Shown here piece after piece: positions 16,526-26,114 of a stretch of 64,000 nucleotides of DNA. The DNA comes from an uncultured Arthrobacter sp. Its GTDB lineage: Bacteria; Actinomycetota; Actinomycetes; Actinomycetales; Micrococcaceae. The position numbers were made by a program, and so were the translations under genes. The number at the start of each line of letters is the position of its first letter. The first letter of the stretch is position 1. The notes below the pieces were generated by a model. It was not told where the DNA came from. It did no database searches and was given only the letters and a program-made list of their open reading frames with translations. The stretch spans positions 1 to 64,000 of the forward strand of contig NZ_CANLSZ010000008.1 in assembly GCF_947493765.1 (NCBI RefSeq), given 5' to 3'.

Positions 16526-16966
16526 ATGACCGTGTCAGTCACCACGCTCGAGGTGGGTCAGTCGATCGGCTCCACCACCGTCCACGTCACCCGGCAGGAT
16601 CTCGTGCGCTACGCCGGTGCGTCGGGGGACTTCAACCCGATCCACTGGAACCAGTCCTTCGCCGAGGGGGTCGGCCTTCCCGGGGTGATCGCCCATGGCA
16701 TGTTCACCATGGGCGCCGCCGTCCAGCTCGTCACCGACTGGGCCGGCGACCCTGCCGCCGTCGTCGACTACCAGACGCGGTTCACCAAGCCGGTGGTGGT
16801 CGAGGACACCACCGCCGAACCGGGCGAGCCGGGAGCCGTCGTGGAGGTGGCCGGGACGGTGGGTGCGATCGACACGGACGCGTCGACGGCGCGCATCGAC
16901 CTCACGGTGACCGCGGCCGGCCAGAAGGTGCTCGTGAAGGCGCAGGCCGTGGTGAGGCTGCCATGA
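16526..16966 (+). CDS. hadB: MaoC-like hydroxyacyl dehydratase, catalytic subunit HadB
   Basis: A 146-residue hot-dog-fold hydratase. The hydratase 2 motif is clear: YAGASGDFNPIHWN contains the catalytic Asp and His, and GVIAHGMFTMG follows in the expected place. It is the catalytic partner of the preceding HadA-type subunit. Its stop overlaps the murB start by ATGA, and the order hadA-hadB-murB is conserved across many Actinomycetota. Confidence 0.88.
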   Translation: MTVSVTTLEVGQSIGSTTVHVTRQDLVRYAGASGDFNPIHWNQSFAEGVGLPGVIAHGMFTMGAAVQLVTDWAGDPAAVVDYQTRFTKPVVVEDTTAEPGEPGAVVEVAGTVGAIDTDASTARIDLTVTAAGQKVLVKAQAVVRLP

Positions 16967-18051
16967 GTGCCTCGACGACCGGGACGCGGCTCGCCGATCT
17001 CACCACCGCCCGTGTCGGCGGTCCCGCGGGCACGCTCGTGGAGGCCTCGACCGAGCAGGAGATCGTCGACGCCGTCCGCGCCGCCGATGCCGCCGGCAGC
17101 CCCCTGCTGATCATCAGCGGCGGGTCGAATCTGCTGATCGGCGACGACGGCTTCAACGGCACGGTGGTCCACATCACCTCGACGGGCTTCACCGTCAACG
17201 ACGACGACGCGACGTGCGGCGGCGTCATGGTGAAGGTGCAGGCCGGCCAGGACTGGGACGAGCTCGTGGAGTACACCGTGCTGCACGCCTTCTCCGGGCT
17301 CGAGGCGCTCTCCGGCATTCCAGGCTCCACCGGTGCCACCCCCGTCCAGAACGTCGGCGCCTACGGATCCGACGTGTCCCAGACCATCGCGACGGTGCGC
17401 ACGTTCGACCGCCGGACCGACCGGATCAAGAGCTTCACGAACTTCGAACTGGGCTTCGGCTACCGGGACTCCCTCCTCAAGCGCAGCACCGTCGAGGGGT
17501 CACCGCGCTACGTGGTGCTCTCGGTCGAGTTCCAGCTGGCACTGGGCCGCATGAGCGCACCCATCCGGTACGCGGAACTGGCGCGGGTACTCGGCGTCGA
17601 GGCGGGCAAGCGGGCCTACTCCAACGACGTGCGCCGCGAGGTGCTGCGCCTGCGCGGGGGCAAGGGTATGGTGCTGGACGCCCCCGACCCGGACACCTGG
17701 AGCACGGGTTCCTTCTTCACGAATCCCATCGTCGCCGAGGACGTGGCTGCCGGACTGTCGGCGGATGCACCGCGATTCCCCGCCGGGGAGCACCGGGTGA
17801 AACTCAGCGCCGCCTGGCTGATCGAGCACGCGGGCTTCGGCAGGGGCTTCGGCCTGGCCGACGACGACGGCTATGCCGCCGCGGACGGGCGGGCAGCACT
17901 GTCCACGAAGCACACGCTCGCCCTGACCAACCGCGGCGGCGCGTCCACCGACGATCTGCTGGCTGTCGGACGGCTCGTCAGGGACGGCGTCGAACGGGTC
18001 TTCGGGATCCGGCTGGAGCCGGAGCCGCTGCTCATCAACTGCGCGCTGTAG
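16963..18051 (+). CDS. murB: UDP-N-acetylenolpyruvoylglucosamine reductase
   Basis: A 362-residue FAD enzyme that makes UDP-N-acetylmuramate, the second committed step of peptidoglycan precursor synthesis in the cytoplasm. It shows ISGGSNLLIGDDGF (FAD binding), GIPGSTGATPVQNVGAYG, GYRDSLLKR, the STGSFFTNPIV loop bearing the catalytic Ser, and AAWLIEHAGFGRGFG and STKHTLALTNRGGAS near the C-terminus. Length is normal for the type I enzyme. Translationally coupled to hadB. Confidence 0.93.
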   Translation: MSASTTGTRLADLTTARVGGPAGTLVEASTEQEIVDAVRAADAAGSPLLIISGGSNLLIGDDGFNGTVVHITSTGFTVNDDDATCGGVMVKVQAGQDWDELVEYTVLHAFSGLEALSGIPGSTGATPVQNVGAYGSDVSQTIATVRTFDRRTDRIKSFTNFELGFGYRDSLLKRSTVEGSPRYVVLSVEFQLALGRMSAPIRYAELARVLGVEAGKRAYSNDVRREVLRLRGGKGMVLDAPDPDTWSTGSFFTNPIVAEDVAAGLSADAPRFPAGEHRVKLSAAWLIEHAGFGRGFGLADDDGYAAADGRAALSTKHTLALTNRGGASTDDLLAVGRLVRDGVERVFGIRLEPEPLLINCAL

Positions 18052-18088
18052 CCACCCGTCGGCGGCGCCCGCCGCTCGGAGCCTGCTG

Positions 18089-18184
18089 CCGGCCGGGGCC
18101 TGCCGCTGGCCGGCGCGGCGCCCGTGTACTGGCGCGGTCCTTCGCTGGCCGGCGCCCGCCGGCCGGGGCTTGCTGCTGACCGGC
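18089..18184. repeat. GC-rich 26-bp direct repeat pair between murB and the next gene
   Basis: The copies at 18089-18114 and 18159-18184 begin CCGGCCGGGGC and differ at three positions; a third partial GCTGGCCGGCGC lies between. The 208-nt gap between the convergent murB and carboxyethylornithine synthase genes otherwise holds nothing recognisable. CCGGCC palindromes could form terminator-like hairpins. Confidence 0.5.
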
Positions 18185-18259
18185 ACGGTGTCCGTGGACT
18201 TGCGCGCTGCTGGGTGGTCGGGCCCATCTTCGCCGGATACGGGGGTCGTGCCGCAGGAG

Positions 18260-19402
18260 CTAGCTCCGCGGGTGGGGATACTCCGCAGTCCGGCCCTGGA
18301 AGGCGAGGATGCTCGGGTTGCGGATGACACCCTCACTGATCTCCACCGCGTACCGGAGGACGTCGTCGTTCTCCCACGCCGTGGGTCCGTCGAGGACCGT
18401 CCGGAGATAGGGCAGGAGCGCTTCGCTGACCTCCCAGGTGGCGGAGTCCCACAGGTACGACGGGCTGTGGTCCACGCCGTAGTAACGGACGTTGTTGCCG
18501 ACCCGGAACATCGGATCGTCGAACGACGTGGGCCGCGCCCAGCTGAACCCCATCCCCTCGTCGCAGGAGACGTCCACGATGAGCGTGCCCGGGGCGAGGG
18601 ACGGCAGGTCGGAGTCGACGAGGAACATGACCGGTTCGTTGGGATCCTGCAGGATGCAGTTCACGATCAGGTCGTGCCCGGCGAGGAAGCCGGCCAGCGG
18701 TACCGGGCCGTTCTCCTCGAGCACCACGCTGTTGCGGGAGTCCGCGGCGTCGTGCTCCACCTGCAGCATCCTGGCCGAATGGATGGGGGACCCGACCGCC
18801 GTGACCCCGCGTCCGGTGAGGACGTCGACGTCGTGGATGCCCTGGGCGTTCAGCGCCGTGACCGCGCCGCGCGCCGTGGCGCCGAAGCCGATCACCACGG
18901 CGTTCAGCTTCCGGCCGTAATCGCCCGTGGAGCCCACGAGCTGCAGGGCGTGCAGCACGGAGGAGTAGCCGGCCAGCTCGTTGTTCTTGTGGAAGACATG
19001 GAGGCTGAACGCGCCTGCTGCGGTCCAGTGGTTCATGGCCTCGAAGGCGATGAGGGTCAGGTGGCGGTCGATCGCGTGCTGGGTGAGTTCGGCGTCCTGG
19101 ACACAGTGCGGCCACCCCCACAGCACCTGGCCCTCCCGCAGCTGCGCGACGTCCGACGCCAGGGGCTTGGGCAGCAGGATCACGTCGCTCTCCGCGATGA
19201 GCTCCTCGCGCGTCGCGAAGCCGCCCACGAAGGGCGCGAGTTGCTCGTCCGGCACCCCGAAACGATCGCCGTACCCGTGCTCCAGCCGGATCCGCTGCTG
19301 CAGATCGTCGTCGATCCGGGAGAAGTGGTGCGGGTGGATGGGCAGCCGGCGCTCATTGGTCTTGCTTGAATGCGCCATAATTCCGAGGCTGAGCTGATTC
19401 AC
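18260..19402 (-). CDS. N5-(carboxyethyl)ornithine synthase (alanine-dehydrogenase-like)
   Basis: A 380-residue member of the alanine dehydrogenase/pyridine nucleotide transhydrogenase family. LSLGIMAHSSKTNERRLPIH at the start (Lys and Arg that bind the keto acid), GWPHCVQDAELTQHAIDR, FEAMNHWTAAG, and the NAD(P)-binding AVVIGFGATARGAVTAL fit N5-(carboxyethyl)ornithine synthase rather than true alanine dehydrogenase. It reductively condenses pyruvate with ornithine. The GTG at 19402 has AAGGAG just upstream. It stands alone between two repeat-rich gaps. Confidence 0.75.
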   Translation of the reverse strand: MNQLSLGIMAHSSKTNERRLPIHPHHFSRIDDDLQQRIRLEHGYGDRFGVPDEQLAPFVGGFATREELIAESDVILLPKPLASDVAQLREGQVLWGWPHCVQDAELTQHAIDRHLTLIAFEAMNHWTAAGAFSLHVFHKNNELAGYSSVLHALQLVGSTGDYGRKLNAVVIGFGATARGAVTALNAQGIHDVDVLTGRGVTAVGSPIHSARMLQVEHDAADSRNSVVLEENGPVPLAGFLAGHDLIVNCILQDPNEPVMFLVDSDLPSLAPGTLIVDVSCDEGMGFSWARPTSFDDPMFRVGNNVRYYGVDHSPSYLWDSATWEVSEALLPYLRTVLDGPTAWENDDVLRYAVEISEGVIRNPSILAFQGRTAEYPHPRS

Positions 19403-19490
19403 GCGTGCTCCTTCTGGTTACCCCCTGTCTAGCACGTCGGGGCGAAGCAGACGAGCGTCTCATGCGTCGGACTGCCTGGGCGGCCCGGGC

Positions 19491-19597
19491 GGGTACCGGC
19501 GGGGTATCGGGCTGCCCGGGTGGGTATCGGGGGGGGGGTACCGGGCTGCCCGGGTGGGTACCGGCGGGGTATCGGGCTGCCCGGGTGGGTACCGGGG
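19491..19597. repeat. 31-bp tandem repeat, three copies and a partial fourth
   Basis: Copies lie at 19491-19521, 19522-19555 (34 bp with a run of ten G) and 19556-19586, plus a partial at 19587-19597. The unit starts GGGTACCGGCGGGGTATCGG. It lies in the 238-nt gap between two minus-strand genes, where I see no gene. Confidence 0.8.
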
Positions 19598-19640
19598 AGC
19601 TGCCGGTGAGCTGTTGCGGTCGTCGGCGGCTCGACGGCCG

Positions 19641-20120
19641 TCAGCTGACCCGGCGAGACCGACGTCGTTCGATGGCCGCGGCGAGTTCCGTGGGGGCGTC
19701 GGTGGAGACGAGGACACTGGTGCTACCGGTCGAGATGCGCACTGCCGGTCCGCCGACCAGATAGCCGGTGGTGCTGTTCGGCATGATGCGCAGCCCCATG
19801 CCCGAGCCCAGTCCGGTCGCCTTCGCCGGCTGCACGCCGTCGATCCGGTGGTAGGGGATGGAGGTCCTGAAGGTGCGCGCAACGCTGATGCTCAGCTCCT
19901 CGGCGTCCAGGCGGACCACCGCCTGCATCATGACCGTCGCGACGAAGAGCAGTGCCATGAGGGCCCCGAGGATCAGTCCGATCCCGTTCAGTCCGCCCGC
20001 CATCATGCCTGCGGTGACCGAGATGGTGGACGCGGCCCCCAGGACCAGGAACCCTATCCGATACTTGAGCGGCATTCCGACGTGGAACGTCTCGGCGGCC
20101 CTCTGCTGGTCCTGGTCCAT
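19641..20120 (-). CDS. Membrane protein with PH-like domain, unknown function
   Basis: A 159-residue protein: two hydrophobic helices (about residues 22-40 and 43-65, with GLILGALMALLFVATVMMQA) followed by a small beta-rich domain (LDAEELSISVARTFRTSIPY, then HRIDGVQPAKATGLGSGMGL) reminiscent of bacterial PH-like domains. The start at 20120 gives MDQDQQRAAETFHVGMPLKY; longer in-frame starts would extend into the repeat array. No motif indicates an activity. Confidence 0.6.
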   Translation of the reverse strand: MDQDQQRAAETFHVGMPLKYRIGFLVLGAASTISVTAGMMAGGLNGIGLILGALMALLFVATVMMQAVVRLDAEELSISVARTFRTSIPYHRIDGVQPAKATGLGSGMGLRIMPNSTTGYLVGGPAVRISTGSTSVLVSTDAPTELAAAIERRRSRRVS

Positions 20121-20223
20121 GTGTTCATTCTGGTGACGGACTCCTGCCGCGTCCACCAGGAAGGCCTCGTGGTCGTGTGTGCGTGTCGCTCCTGCTGCTC
20201 CCTCCCGGCCTGCTGCTGCTCCC

Positions 20224-21055
20224 TCCCAGAGTTCGGGGTCCTGCAGTGGGATCGAAGGTCCTCCGCTGTTCCACACCCCTTCCGCCGGCCGCTCCCTCCC
20301 ACTGTTCGGCGTCCTGATGTGGGGGTGAGCGCTCTATCCCAGCGTTCGGGGTTGTGCAGTGGGATCAGAGGTCCTTCACCGCTCCCTCCCAGCGTTCGGG
20401 GTTGTGCAGTGGGATCGAAGGTCCTCCGCTGTTCCACACCCCTTCCGCCGGCCGCTCCCTCCCACTGTTCGGCGTCCTGGTGTGGGGGTGAGCGTTCAAT
20501 CCCAGCGTTCGGGGTCCTGCAGTGGGATAGACGCTGCTCTCTCTGCTCTTTCCCAGCGATGGGCGTCGGTTGGTGGGATCGGCGGTTCTCCACCGCCCCT
20601 TCCTCCGCTACCGCCCCTTCCTCCCAGCGTTCGGGGTTGTGCAGTGGGATCAGAGGTCCTTCACCGCTCCCTCCCAGCGCTCGGGGTCCTGCAGTGGGAT
20701 CGAAGGTCCTCCGCTGTTCCTTCCGCCGCTCCCTCCCACTGGTCGCGGCCATGGGGTGGGGGTGAGCGTTCAATCCCAGCATTCGGGGTTGTGCAGTGGG
20801 ATCGAAGGTCCTTCACCGCTCCCTCCCAGCGTTGGGGACCCTGCGGTGGGATCGAAGGTCCTCCGCTGTTCCTTCCGCCGCTCCCTCCCACTGGTCGAGG
20901 CCATTGGGTGGGGGTGAGCGCTCTATCCCAGCGTTCGGGGTTGTGCAGTGGGAAGGAGCGCCCTCCCACTGGTCCTCCCCAGCGATGGGCGTCGATGGGT
21001 GGGATCGGAGCCCCTCCATCACCCCACCCCGGCATCGGGGGTCGTGCAGGGGGGA
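20224..21055. repeat. Array of about sixteen imperfect repeats with inverted ends
   Basis: Units of about 28 nt open with TCCCA and close with TGGGA or TGGGG, at 20224, 20297, 20337, 20387, 20460, 20500, 20551, 20622, 20672, 20734, 20774, 20824, 20886, 20926, 20976 and about 21021. Three types are seen: AGCGTTCGGGGTTGTGCAG, ACTGTTCGGCGTCCTGGTG or similar, and AGCGATGGGCGTCGG cores, with linkers such as ATCGAAGGTCCTCCGCTGTT. Types recur in a partly alternating order, and larger blocks (for example 20224-20330 and 20387-20495) are near-duplicates. It fills the roughly 1-kb space between two minus-strand genes; open frames across it are by-products of periodicity. Confidence 0.85.
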
Positions 21056-21124
21056 ACGAGAGCTCCGACAGGCGCGCCACCGCACGGAATACGCCACCCG
21101 CACTCCGACGGACCGGCCGTAGGG

Positions 21125-21553
21125 CTAGATCGCGGGGGTGCGGCGGGCCTGCTCAGCGGCGGCCCGGGTGAGGACGACGTCGTCCCAGCTCAACTCGCGC
21201 TCGACGAGCTGGCGGGAGCACAACCACTGGGCCAGGCGCGAAGCGACGCTGATCTGGGCGAGCCGATCGTGGAAGTCGGGCAGGAGGTGCGGCTGTGCGA
21301 GGAAATCGGGCAACGCATGCAGCAGCGCCGGTGCACCCATGACCTGGGAGAAGGGGCAGGCCGTCCCGAACTGGCGTTCGAGGGCGAGCAGGTCCTGGTC
21401 CTCGACGGTCAACCGGGTCCGGGCGCTGTCCTCGAGATATACCCGGAGGTGGTCCTGGACCCGTTCGTAGCGCAGCAGACTCTCCGGATGACGGACGTGG
21501 GAACTCGACGCGAAGAAGCGCCGAAGGATGGTGTCTGCGTTCACGGGATCCAT
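21125..21553 (-). CDS. Hypothetical protein
   Basis: A 142-residue, mostly helical soluble protein (MDPVNADTILRRFFASSSHV and so on) that I do not recognise. It is rich in Leu, Arg and Asp, has one Cys near FGTACPFSQV and another in QWLCSRQL, and no membrane segment. The ATG at 21553 is the most internal sensible start; an upstream ATG adds 34 basic, proline-rich residues. It ends right beside the repeat array. Coding bias matches the chromosome. Confidence 0.55.
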   Translation of the reverse strand: MDPVNADTILRRFFASSSHVRHPESLLRYERVQDHLRVYLEDSARTRLTVEDQDLLALERQFGTACPFSQVMGAPALLHALPDFLAQPHLLPDFHDRLAQISVASRLAQWLCSRQLVERELSWDDVVLTRAAAEQARRTPAI

Positions 21554-21789
21554 GCGGTCATCCTGCCGCTGCCCACCGACCTTTTGCTCCAGGAGCCGTG
21601 GCGGAACTTCAGGTGGCCGGGCCACCAGGACCGGTGCGAGGCGCCGACGCCGCATCCTCGGCGGCCCTGCAGCTTCGGGTCCACGGCCGCCCGGATGACG
21701 TCATCGCCCTGCGGGCCTCGGTGCACAGTCCCGTGCCGGCCCGGCTGCCTCGAAGTACGGACCGGCCCGCGTTCCGTCGGTCCGGCCGC

Positions 21790-22929
21790 CTAGAGGTTCC
21801 CGGTCGCGATCAGCAGCATGCGGCGCAGCGGTTCTGCCGCTCCCCACAGCAGCTGGTCCCCCACGGTGAAGGCGCTGATGTACTCCGGCCCCATCTCGAG
21901 CTTGCGGATGCGGCCCACCGGGATCTCCAGCGAGCCCGTGGCCGCAATGGGGGTGAGACCGGCCACGGTATCGACCTTCGTGTTCGGGATGACCCGGACC
22001 CATTCGTTGTCGGCCGCGATGATCTCCTCGATCTCGTCGACGGGCAGATCCTGCGTGAGCTTCAGGGTCAGGGCCTGGGAGTGCGAGCGCATGGAGCCGA
22101 CGCGGACGCACAGGCCGTCGAAGGGGATGCGCGTGTCCGTCCCGAGGATCTTGTTCGTCTCCGCTCCGGCCTTCCATTCCTCCTTCGACTGCCCGTTGCC
22201 GAGATCCGCATCGATCCACGGGATCACGGACCCGGCGAGCGGCACCCCGAACTGCGTGGCGTCGAGGCTCGGGTGGCGCTGTTTCGCGAGGATGGCCCGG
22301 TCGATGTCGAGGATCGCCGAGGCGGGGTCGTCGAGATTCACGGCCACACTGCTGTGGAGGGCGCCGAACTGGCTCAGCAGCTCACGCATGTGCCGGGCGC
22401 CTCCACCCGACGCCGCCTGGTAGGTCATGGAGGTGCCCCACTCCACGAGGCCGTTGCGGAAGAGCCCGCCCAGACCCATGAGCATGCAGGAGACGGTGCA
22501 GTTCCCGCCGACGAAATCGCGGACACCGCCTGCGAGGCCTGCGTCGATGACGGACCGGTTGACCGGGTCGAGCACGATCACGCTCTGCTCGTCCATCCGC
22601 AGCGTCGACGCGGCATCGAGCCAGAGCCCGTCCCACCCGGCGGCACGCAGCCGGGGATGGACCTCTGCGGTGTAGTCGCCGCCCTGGGCGGTCACGATGA
22701 TCGGCAGGGTGGCCAGGGTCTCGACGTCGTACGCGTCCTGCAGCACCCCGGCACCGTCGGCGAACGACGGCGGGGCACCACCGGCAGCGGACGTGGAGAA
22801 GAAGATCGGGTTGATGCGGTCGAAGTCGTTCTCGTCCTGGAGGCGCTGCATGAGGACGGAGCCCACCATGCCGCGCCAGCCGACGAACCCGACGGACGGC
22901 AGGGCGGAGGTCGCGGGTACTGAAGTCAT
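21790..22929 (-). CDS. asd: Aspartate-semialdehyde dehydrogenase, proteobacterial type
   Basis: A 379-residue enzyme that reduces aspartyl phosphate to the semialdehyde for Lys, Thr, Met and diaminopimelate. [16 protein letters not shown] is the NADP loop, [19 protein letters not shown] holds the catalytic Cys, and [20 protein letters not shown] the catalytic His and Arg region. The sequence is close to the E. coli-type enzyme ([36 protein letters not shown]), not the short ask-linked form of mycobacteria. TAAGCT at 22937-22942 is 7 nt before ATG 22929, indicating a leaderless start. Confidence 0.92.
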   Translation of the reverse strand: MTSVPATSALPSVGFVGWRGMVGSVLMQRLQDENDFDRINPIFFSTSAAGGAPPSFADGAGVLQDAYDVETLATLPIIVTAQGGDYTAEVHPRLRAAGWDGLWLDAASTLRMDEQSVIVLDPVNRSVIDAGLAGGVRDFVGGNCTVSCMLMGLGGLFRNGLVEWGTSMTYQAASGGGARHMRELLSQFGALHSSVAVNLDDPASAILDIDRAILAKQRHPSLDATQFGVPLAGSVIPWIDADLGNGQSKEEWKAGAETNKILGTDTRIPFDGLCVRVGSMRSHSQALTLKLTQDLPVDEIEEIIAADNEWVRVIPNTKVDTVAGLTPIAATGSLEIPVGRIRKLEMGPEYISAFTVGDQLLWGAAEPLRRMLLIATGNL

Positions 22930-23031
22930 GGGCACCAGCTTAGGCGTGACGCCCGGTCCTACCCTCCTTATGACGGAGGGACGGAGGGCCGGGCACTGAC
23001 GGATTTCGACCGGGGCCGGACGACGGCGCGG

Positions 23032-23592
23032 CTACGGCCGGCGGGTCCAGAGGCTGATGCGGTACCGGGAGCCGCTCGAGGACTCCAGCCAGCCCGTCTC
23101 GGGGGTGAGTGCGGCGAGCGCCCAGTCGGCGTCGAGGGACGGCGCCATCGTGTCGCCGTCCTCGGCTGACTCGATGACGGTGACGAGTGCGGCGTTGGCC
23201 AGCGCCATGGCGTCGGCGTAGACCTGTCCGCCCCCGATGATCCAGATCTCCTCCGCTCCCGGGCTCGCCCCGGCGGCCTCGATGGCGGCCTCGAGGGATC
23301 CGACGACGACGGCGCCCGGGAACGCACCGGGTTCGGAGCCGGAGATGACGATATTGGTGCGGTCGGGCAGCGGCCGGAATCTCTCCGGAAAGGACTCCCA
23401 CGTACGGCGGCCCATGATCACGGGATGGCCGATGGTGGTGGCCTTGAAGTGCGCCATGTCCTCGGGCACGTGCCAGGGGATTCCGCCGTCCCGACCGATC
23501 ACGCCGGCCTCGGTCTGCGCCCAGATCATGCCGATCACGGGGGAGGACCCGACGGCGTCGGGCACGCTCAGGCTGTCGGCCGCTGCACTCAT
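23032..23592 (-). CDS. folA: Dihydrofolate reductase
   Basis: A 186-residue enzyme regenerating tetrahydrofolate from the dihydrofolate made by thymidylate synthase. Seen are [20 protein letters not shown] (substrate loop), [20 protein letters not shown] with the catalytic acidic residue, [19 protein letters not shown] and [14 protein letters not shown]. The start ATG overlaps the thyA stop by ATGA, so the two act as one unit. An approximately 16-residue N-terminal extension is present. Confidence 0.93.
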   Translation of the reverse strand: MSAAADSLSVPDAVGSSPVIGMIWAQTEAGVIGRDGGIPWHVPEDMAHFKATTIGHPVIMGRRTWESFPERFRPLPDRTNIVISGSEPGAFPGAVVVGSLEAAIEAAGASPGAEEIWIIGGGQVYADAMALANAALVTVIESAEDGDTMAPSLDADWALAALTPETGWLESSSGSRYRISLWTRRP

Positions 23593-24416
23593 ACGGCCAC
23601 CGGTGCCTTGATGGTGGGGTGGTGCCGGTAGTCGATCACGGCGAAGTCCTCCAGGGTGTAGTCGAAGATGCTCGCGGGTTTCCGGGCCAGCTCCAGGCGC
23701 GGGTAGGGGTAGGGCGTGCGGGAGAGCTGCTCGCGGACCTGCTCCACGTGGTTGTCGTACACGTGCACGTCGCCGCCGGTCCAGATGAACTCGCCGGGCT
23801 CCAGACCGGTCTGCTGGGCCACCATGAGGGTCAGCAGGGCGTAGGAGGCGATGTTGAACGGTACGCCGAGGAAGGTGTCGGCGGAGCGCTGGTACAGCTG
23901 GCAGGAGAGCCTGCCGGGCGCGCCGTCGACGCCGGGGCTCACGTAGAACTGGAAGAAGACGTGGCACGGGGGCAGGGCCATGGACTCCAGTTCGGACACG
24001 TTCCATGCCGAGACGAGGTGGCGCCGCGAATCGGGTGTGTCCTTCAGCGCCTCGACCACCTGCGCGATCTGGTCGATGTGGCCGCCGTCGGGCGTGGGCC
24101 ACGAGCGCCACTGGACGCCGTAGACCGGGCCGAGCTCGCCGTCGTCGTCCGCCCACTCGTTCCAGATGGAGACACCGCGTTCCTGGAGCCAACGGACATT
24201 CGAGTCGCCGCGGAGGAACCAGAGCAGCTCGAGCGCCACGGACTTGAAGTGCACGCGCTTGGTGGTGATCAGGGGGAAGGACTCGGTCAGGTCGAAGCGC
24301 AGCTGGCGCCCGAAGACACTCCGCGTGCCGGTGCCCGTCCGGTCACTCTTGGCGATGCCGTTGTCCATGACGTCGCGCAGCAGGTCCTCGTACGGCGTGG
24401 GGAGGGGAGTGTTCAC
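23589..24416 (-). CDS. thyA: Thymidylate synthase
   Basis: A 275-residue enzyme methylating dUMP with methylene-tetrahydrofolate. The catalytic Cys is in [73 protein letters not shown] and [11 protein letters not shown] are all standard. Length is close to the E. coli enzyme, so this is ThyA rather than flavin-dependent ThyX. GTG at 24416 is 6 nt after TAGACT (24423-24428): probably leaderless. Followed by folA. Confidence 0.95.
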   Translation of the reverse strand: MNTPLPTPYEDLLRDVMDNGIAKSDRTGTGTRSVFGRQLRFDLTESFPLITTKRVHFKSVALELLWFLRGDSNVRWLQERGVSIWNEWADDDGELGPVYGVQWRSWPTPDGGHIDQIAQVVEALKDTPDSRRHLVSAWNVSELESMALPPCHVFFQFYVSPGVDGAPGRLSCQLYQRSADTFLGVPFNIASYALLTLMVAQQTGLEPGEFIWTGGDVHVYDNHVEQVREQLSRTPYPYPRLELARKPASIFDYTLEDFAVIDYRHHPTIKAPVAV

Positions 24417-24448
24417 CCGGACAGTCTAGCGATCGGCGGGACAGGTGC

Positions 24449-26047
24449 TCACGACGCCGACACCTGCTCCGGAGCCACCGGGCGCCTGGCTCCGGGTGAC
24501 CTCACGGGCAGCACCGCGACGACGACGGCGGCGAGGAACAGGGCGATCACGAGGGCGCTGAGCTGGCCCGCTCCCGGAGAATAGGGCACTGCCTGCATGA
24601 GGGCGTCGTCCGGCACCAGGGCCGCACGATTGTCCGAGAGGACGAAGGCAGCGAGGGCGAGCATGCCGGAGACGGTCATGAGCAGGGTGCGCGCCGCCAC
24701 CGCCGCGCGCAGGGACCGGTCCTCGGTCTCGGAAGCTAGACGCAGCCGAGGCCGGGTCAGCGTGAGAAACAGCACGGCGACGGAGCCGGTCAGGAGCAGG
24801 GCGAAGGACACCCACCAGGGAGCGGTCAGGGTCGACGCACCCGGCAGCGACCCCACCCAGAGCGCCAGCCAGGCCGTGCCGATCACCATCACGAGTGCCG
24901 GGACGCCGAGCGCAAGGAGCGCCGCCGGCAGTCGCGGCCGGACGCGCTGAGCCGACGGCAGCCCGTGGTTCCGCAGCAGGATCACCTCGGCCCACAGCTG
25001 GACACCGAGGAACGCGAGATAGGCAACGGTCAGCATGCCGAGCTGCAGCGGGCCACCCAGTGGCACACCGAGGGAGAACAGCAGCGGCACGACGCCGAGA
25101 CACCACACCGCGTAGCCGATGCGTTGCCCGCTGCCGACCAGGCTCCGGGCTCGTGGGAGCGACCCGGCGGGTGCCGGGGGCCGGTCCGCGTCGGGGAGGT
25201 GGGGAGGCTCGAAGCGTGGCCGGGCCGCGATGACCATGAGGAGGGTCGTCACCGAGAGAAGTCCCACTCCGAAGCGGAGAGGGTCCCAGGCCGGCCCTGC
25301 GCTCGGCGGAGCCGCGAACTCCAGGCAGGCGCCCACCACCAGCACCGTGACCAGGGCCGTGGTCCGCAGCAGGCGGTTGACGAACACGCCGCGCATGATG
25401 ATGTCCTCCATCTGCGTGAGGGCGGCCACACGCCGACGGCGCACGATCACCTGCAGGGTCAGGACCACGCCGACGATCAGCATGGTGTAGGAGATGCCGG
25501 CGATCGAGGCGAAGTAGGGTCCCGGGACGCGCGAGGTGGAGGGGGCGAACCCCCCGACCGGAGCGTCCTGCGGGTCGAGGGGGGAAACGGGCACCGTCAG
25601 GGCGATCGCGGCGAAGCCGACCAGCACCAGCATCCCCGTGAACGCCGTCAGGTAGCGCGGCAGGTACTCGCGCACGTGCCTCGCCCTCCGGTCGGCGTCG
25701 TGATCTCCGGCGCATCGCGGACCGGTGAACTGCGCGATCAGATAGATGCCGACGATCGAGAGGAGGGGCGTCAGGGTGTCGGTCAGGTCCAGGGAGAACA
25801 CTGCACCCCGGGCTGCCCCGGACGCAGGCGGCCAGGGCGTGGCCAACGCGTGCAGGGGTGGGGGCCCGAGGACGCCACCGGCCGCGAGGGCGAGGAAGGC
25901 CGCCACCATCGCATGGCGCCTGGCCGCGCGCATCGGGGGTCTCTCCGGTCGGCCGGTGCGGAGCGCCAGGCGAAGCACCGCGTACACCGGGAGGGCGCCT
26001 ATGAGGAGATCCACGCCCGTCGACACGACAATCCCGGTTGTGGTCAT
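24449..26047 (-). CDS. Large polytopic membrane protein, unknown function
   Basis: A 532-residue protein with about twelve hydrophobic segments, for example GILLIGALPVYAVLRLAL-type helices at the N-terminus and SALVIALFLAAVVVAVLPV near the C-terminus. Loops are rich in Arg, Pro and Asp. No transporter signature is evident and no family was recognised. The ATG at 26047 has GGGGGGAG just upstream. It sits 32 nt upstream of the thyA start on the same strand end, but thyA has its own promoter-like box, so an operon is doubtful. Confidence 0.6.
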   Translation of the reverse strand: MTTTGIVVSTGVDLLIGALPVYAVLRLALRTGRPERPPMRAARRHAMVAAFLALAAGGVLGPPPLHALATPWPPASGAARGAVFSLDLTDTLTPLLSIVGIYLIAQFTGPRCAGDHDADRRARHVREYLPRYLTAFTGMLVLVGFAAIALTVPVSPLDPQDAPVGGFAPSTSRVPGPYFASIAGISYTMLIVGVVLTLQVIVRRRRVAALTQMEDIIMRGVFVNRLLRTTALVTVLVVGACLEFAAPPSAGPAWDPLRFGVGLLSVTTLLMVIAARPRFEPPHLPDADRPPAPAGSLPRARSLVGSGQRIGYAVWCLGVVPLLFSLGVPLGGPLQLGMLTVAYLAFLGVQLWAEVILLRNHGLPSAQRVRPRLPAALLALGVPALVMVIGTAWLALWVGSLPGASTLTAPWWVSFALLLTGSVAVLFLTLTRPRLRLASETEDRSLRAAVAARTLLMTVSGMLALAAFVLSDNRAALVPDDALMQAVPYSPGAGQLSALVIALFLAAVVVAVLPVRSPGARRPVAPEQVSAS

Positions 26048-26114
26048 CGTCTCTCCCCCCCGGATGCTCCCCCAAGCTTTCGACACCGGCAGTGCGGCGT
26101 CAAGCCCCGAGGCT

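Noticed and set aside
20224-21055. CRISPR array
   Set aside because: Unit spacing is irregular (about 30-75 nt), linkers are repeated rather than unique, and no cas genes are present.
19554-21793. Open reading frames of 240-403 codons on both strands across 19.6-21.8 kb
   Set aside because: They owe their length to the repeat array and GC bias; the translated peptides repeat short phrases, lack domains, and overlap each other on both strands.
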